DNA of 10,000 nt. It comes from Salpingoeca rosetta. Lineage: Eukaryota; Opisthokonta; Choanoflagellata; Craspedida; Salpingoecidae. Below, one piece after another: positions 8,189 to 10,000 of the stretch (its first letter is position 1; the number at the start of each line of letters is the position of its first letter). The stretch lies in the NCBI RefSeq assembly GCF_000188695.1, contig NW_004754931.1, forward strand, positions 301,339-311,338. The letters are read 5' to 3'. The position numbers were made by a program, and so were the translations under genes. The notes beneath the pieces are model-generated. The model was not told the origin of the DNA. It did not search any database and was given only the letters and a program-made list of their open reading frames with translations.

Positions 8189-10000
8189 TGTATTGCTGTT
8201 GTGTGACATGACGCATGCGAGGGCGGTGAGAACCGCACACGCGTGCACCTGTTGTGCCAAAGTTTCTCGCCTTTCATCACATTCAACACACATTCACACA
8301 CACACACACACGTTGTAGATTGTGTCGGAGGACTGGTACACGTATATTGCATCCAAGTGGAACGTTGCCGACTTGTTCATCATTCCCAGCGCACTGCTGT
8401 GCCACTGCCTGTCGTTTGTGAGCTTCGAATGGGGGCACTTCTTCACCCTCGCTGGCAACTGCTTGCTGTTTGTGCGGCTGCTGTGGGTGAGCCGAGACGC
8501 GCGCTTCGGGCTTGTTCTCATCTGGAACATCATCGAGGCTGTGCTCCACCTCTCCTACATCATGGCTGTCGTCATGTATCTGTTTGGCGTCGCGGGCACA
8601 GAACTCTTTCACGGATACACGCCTGGTGAGCCAACACCCAACATGCTCGTGGTGACGGGGAAGAAGCTGCATATGTGACTGACCGCAGTCATTGCTGTCG
8701 ACCTGCCGGTTGCCTGCAAGCAAACATGACACATGTTTCTTCGTTTCATACGTCTCACACATGTGCACAACATCACATGACGCCGCCCTTTTTTTCTTTT
8801 GCACGCGGCGTTTTCACGCGCAGCCGACCCTACAACTGCGTACTATTTCGATTTCGGGTGTAACATGGGGTTTCGGTCCATGGGCTGTGCATGCTTCACC
8901 CTCTTCCAAGTCATGACCACCAGGTGCGTTTGCTCGTTTGCTTGTTTTCTCGTTGGCAAGTGTGCAGTAACCTGCAATGGAAGGTTTGCCCGTGCCTGCC
9001 ACCCATCTACAATGAACATGATACCTGACACTGTGTTGTGCGTGTGCGTGTGTTTTGTTTGATGGTTCGCTTTCGCTTTGTGTTCAGCAACTGGCAAGAG
9101 CCCATGAACGACTTGATTGTAGAGGCCGGCTGGGGATCTGCCGTGTACTTTGTCCTCTTCTTCATCATGATCAACCTTGTGCTCACCGATTTGCTAGTCG
9201 TAAGTGCCACGACAACCACACACACACCCACACGTACACACACATGCACACGCACATGCATAAATGCACACACACACTCCCTCAACCCCCATGTGCTTGT
9301 CATCCATGTCACCGCATGTGTTCACGCCATCACCTACTTCACAATCATCAATGGTGCACAGGCTGTGACGATTGAGGCGTTCTTGCTGGCCAAGCGCCAC
9401 TTCCAAGGCATCTCCGCAGACGCAATTCACACCGCATTTGTGGAGATCCCAGAGGATGATGATGATGAAGAGGAGGAGGAGGACTACATGGCTCCGGCTG
9501 ATGATATGCGTGGTAGCAATGGGTACGACGGTGGACGAGGTGGCGGCAGCGGCGGTGATTTCTCATCCGGCATGGGAAGGAATGCACCACCCTCCGATCC
9601 ACAGCCTCGTCGCGGCACTGTCGTTGAACAGGTTGGGCTTGCGCGCTGGCAGTGCACTCTCCACAACCAACGACGCCATATTTGATTTGTTTTTTGTTTG
9701 GGGGGGGTGTCTTGCTGCTCTACGCTGCCTTCTTAGCCCATGCGTCATGTGCACTTGCTCACCTATCCACTTGCGTCCACGTGTTTCAACCCGAATTATT
9801 TGATGTGGGTCACAGGGCAAGGCCGATGTTTCACGGGAAAAGTCGCCGGCTGTCCTTCGATTGGAGGCAGACGACCTCGTGCATCGCGCGCGCCGCCGCT
9901 CGTTTCAATCCATTTCGGTCCGTGGTTGTTTCGTTCTGAGGGAGCACGAAGGCGAAATGGCTTTTTTGCTGCATTGTTTGCTGGCGAGAGATGTGTGTGT
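3010..10000 (+). CDS. TPC: Two-pore cation channel (TPC family) with EF-hands, 3' end beyond window
   Basis: I join exons 3010-4877, 5050-5125, 5314-5433, 5601-5674, 5860-6142, 6507-6680, 6948-7050, 7358-7476, 7839-8132, 8319-8625, 8824-8923, 9088-9199, 9362-9631 and 9816 onward (likely to 9917, where GTCCGT could be a donor). All phases close. Residues 1-600 are disordered. Domain I: S1 649-668, S2 678-700, S3 714-731, S4 734-755 (RxxRxxR), S5 764-791, filter TTENYP 825-830, S6 838-880. EF-hand loops are at 897-908 and 933-944. Domain II: S1 986-1009, S2 1020-1037, S3 1051-1070, S4 1078-1099, S5 1104-1133, filter TTSNW 1171-1175, S6 1187-1222. The tail has an acidic run and a Gly-rich stretch. 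Two six-segment halves, the TTxNxP...PAY and NWQ filters, and 'LMRYLRP' in the linker are TPC hallmarks; four-domain Cav/Nav channels differ. TPCs conduct Na+/Ca2+ out of lysosomes or vacuoles. The start ATG has an in-frame TGA just upstream (3001-3003). Family is sure; subtype (animal TPC1/2/3-like or plant-like) is not. Confidence 0.9.
4402..4419 (+). other. Candidate dileucine sorting motif in the TPC N-terminus
   Basis: Residues 465-470 read DRKLLL, fitting the [D/E]xxxL[L/I] endolysosomal sorting consensus. Animal and plant TPCs use N-terminal dileucine motifs for lysosome or vacuole targeting. The consensus is short and occurs by chance, so this is a weak inference. Confidence 0.3.
4878..5049 (+). 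other. TPC intron 1 with TTTG and GTGTCT repeats
   Basis: Donor AAG|GTGTGT, acceptor ATGAAAG|G. The 5' part carries GTTTGTTTG repeats (to about 4925) and then a GTGTCT hexamer repeat near 4935-4990. Stop codons are rare in these repeats, so unspliced translation would run to TAA at 4993-4995 and give a 661-residue channel-less product. Confidence 0.8.
5434..5600 (+). other. TPC intron 3 with TG/TTTG repeats
   Basis: Donor ATG|GTTGGT, acceptor GACTGTCAG. TG- and TTTG-rich sequence fills about 5440-5515, followed by a pyrimidine-rich 3' part. Confidence 0.8.
5930..5986 (+). other. TPC domain I S4 and S4-S5 linker
   Basis: Residues 737-755: R737, R740 and R743 at three-residue spacing, followed by [13 protein letters not shown]. 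The segment aligns without gaps to animal TPC S4 through 'RP..LL'. It then covers the S4-S5 linker positions that, in human TPC2, hold three lysines contacting PI(3,5)P2; here these are R755, H756 and F759. Confidence 0.75.
6143..6506 (+). other. TPC intron 5 with long TG tract and perfect 20-bp inverted repeat
   Basis: Donor GAG|GTCTGT, acceptor ATCTTCAG. (TG)24 covers 6157-6204. A (GT)5G10 segment at 6218-6237 is the exact reverse complement of C10(AC)5 at 6451-6470, with about 213 bases between them. The arms lie about 75 bases from the donor and about 36 bases from the acceptor. Confidence 0.9.
6558..6575 (+). other. TPC selectivity filter I (T-T-E-N-Y-P)
   Basis: Residues 825-830, followed by VVVPAYQ. 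Animal TPCs read TTAN(N/F)P and plant TPC1 reads TTSNNP at these positions (from memory of the family). Glu827 replaces the small Ala/Ser, placing an acidic side chain at the filter. Confidence 0.8.
6681..6947 (+). other. TPC intron 6 with TG/TGTGTCTG repeats
   Basis: Donor TTG|GTGAGT, acceptor GCGAGCAG. TGTGTGTC repeats cover about 6690-6750. The remainder is mixed sequence with no feature I can name. Confidence 0.8.
7041..7383 (+). other. EF-hand loop 1 of the TPC, split by intron 7
   Basis: The loop (residues 897-908) reads [12 protein letters not shown] after joining exons 7 and 8. Ca2+ ligand positions 1, 3 and 5 are D, D and N, and position 6 is Gly. Position 12 is Thr rather than Glu/Asp, so binding may be weak. 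Intron 7 (7051-7357) interrupts the codon at loop position 4 and contains a CAC run and GATGATGATG repeats near 7273-7320. Confidence 0.8.
7456..7853 (+). other. EF-hand loop 2 of the TPC, split by intron 8
   Basis: The loop (residues 933-944) reads D-R-D-G-N-N-R-L-D-C-F-D. Positions 1, 3, 5, 9 and 12 all carry ligands (D, D, N, D, D); position 6 is Asn instead of Gly. The following [12 protein letters not shown] matches the second helix that leads into domain II in TPCs. Intron 8 (7477-7838) falls exactly after loop position 7. Confidence 0.8.
7499..7706. repeat. Long TG microsatellite in TPC intron 8
   Basis: TG with TATG, GCATG and GAATG interruptions from about 7499, ending in a pure (GT)32 run at 7643-7706. 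It makes up over half of the intron. Confidence 0.95.
8146..8184. repeat. (CTG)13 triplet repeat in TPC intron 9
   Basis: Thirteen uninterrupted CTG units on the coding strand, followed by TTGCTG, starting 13 bases after the donor at 8133. It lies between exons encoding domain II S2 and the S2-S3 loop. Confidence 0.95.
8295..8311. repeat. (CA)8 run at the intron 9 acceptor
   Basis: A CA run just upstream of the acceptor TTGTAG (AG at 8317-8318). It is complementary to the (GT)32 run in the preceding intron. Confidence 0.85.
8457..8504 (+). other. TPC domain II S4, low charge
   Basis: Residues 1084-1099 read [16 protein letters not shown]. Arginines are at 1090, 1096 and 1099. Asn1084 and Trp1093 sit where regularly spaced arginines or lysines are expected in voltage-sensing TPC domain II S4 segments. 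Confidence 0.65.
8626..8823 (+). other. TPC intron 10
   Basis: Donor CCTG|GTGAGC, acceptor CACGCGCAG, phase 1. It lacks a long microsatellite. A T-rich stretch (CCTTTTTTTCTTTTG, about 8788-8802) is a good polypyrimidine tract. Confidence 0.8.
8916..9094 (+). other. TPC selectivity filter II (T-T-S-N-W), split by intron 11
   Basis: Residues 1171-1175; Ser1173 is completed across the junction of exons 11 and 12. QEPMND follows. Human TPCs read VNNW and plant TPC1 reads MGNW at the last four positions (from memory). The conserved Asn-Trp is kept, and Ser replaces the first Asn, which governs Na+ selectivity in human TPC2. Confidence 0.75.
9213..9280. repeat. CA-rich repeat in TPC intron 12
   Basis: CACACACACC, ACACGTACAC and GCACATGCA units between the donor GTAAGT (9200) and the acceptor GTGCACAG (AG at 9360-9361). 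Confidence 0.85.
9452..9484 (+). other. Acidic run in the TPC C-terminal tail
   Basis: Residues 1241-1251 are all Asp or Glu, encoded by GAT and GAG/GAA repeats. They lie about 20 residues after the S6 helix and before a Gly-rich stretch (1261-1275). The run could be a cytosolic cation-buffering or interaction segment; function is unknown. Confidence 0.7.

Noticed and set aside
7242..8240. Long minus-strand frame of 332 codons across introns 8-9 of the channel
   Set aside because: It is dominated by a Thr-His repeat from the TG/CA tract and overlaps well-supported channel exons on the other strand.
5314..9631. Four-domain voltage-gated Ca2+ or Na+ channel (Cav/Nav/NALCN) fragment
   Set aside because: There are only two six-segment halves, with TPC-type filters (TTxNxP...PAY and NWQ) and the TPC linker. 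The II-S6 tail goes directly to a C-terminal region.
9632..9685. Read-through end of the TPC at 9683-9685 (after exon 13)
   Set aside because: The extra residues are not channel-like. GTTGGG at 9632 has G at +5, and an in-phase exon with a plausible tail starts at 9816. An alternative end here cannot be fully excluded.

Overview
The window is nuclear DNA from an intron-rich eukaryote. It has GT-AG introns of about 160-360 bases, dense dinucleotide microsatellites (CA/TG, AG) inside introns and between genes, and long homopolymeric amino-acid runs in exons. The gene content (RhoGAP, two-pore channel) and the style (moderately GC-rich, compact genes, TG/CA-filled introns) fit a unicellular relative of animals. 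A choanoflagellate such as Salpingoeca is my best guess, but that is inference and not a database match.

Layout: (1) 77-672 (+) holds the last two exons of a gene ending in a RhoGAP domain; its start lies outside the window. (2) 673-1545 has no gene I can support and carries TTC, AG and CA tracts; it is the 3' side of both neighbours. (3) 1546-2283 (-) is a single-exon reading frame for a 245-residue low-complexity protein (poly-Pro, poly-Gln), of unknown function. (4) 2284-3009 is an intergenic region between divergent starts, rich in CCAA/CCAG repeats. (5) 3010 to the window end (+) is the main gene: a two-pore channel (TPC), 12 membrane segments in two six-segment halves. I assembled it from 14 exons with phase-consistent junctions, giving about 1,334 residues up to a likely further donor at 9918.

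The channel has a 600-residue disordered N-terminus, two EF-hand loops between its halves as in plant TPC1, and unusual selectivity-filter residues: an acidic Glu in filter I, and Ser in filter II where human TPCs have Asn. It also has substitutions at positions that bind PI(3,5)P2 in animal TPC2. Together these suggest an endolysosomal or vacuolar cation channel regulated more like the plant vacuolar channel than like animal TPCs. That functional reading is inference. All 14 introns I placed (13 in the TPC gene, one in the RhoGAP gene) have G at donor position +5, which supports the exon model. Intron 5 of the channel contains a perfect 20-base inverted repeat of (GT)5G10 and C10(AC)5.
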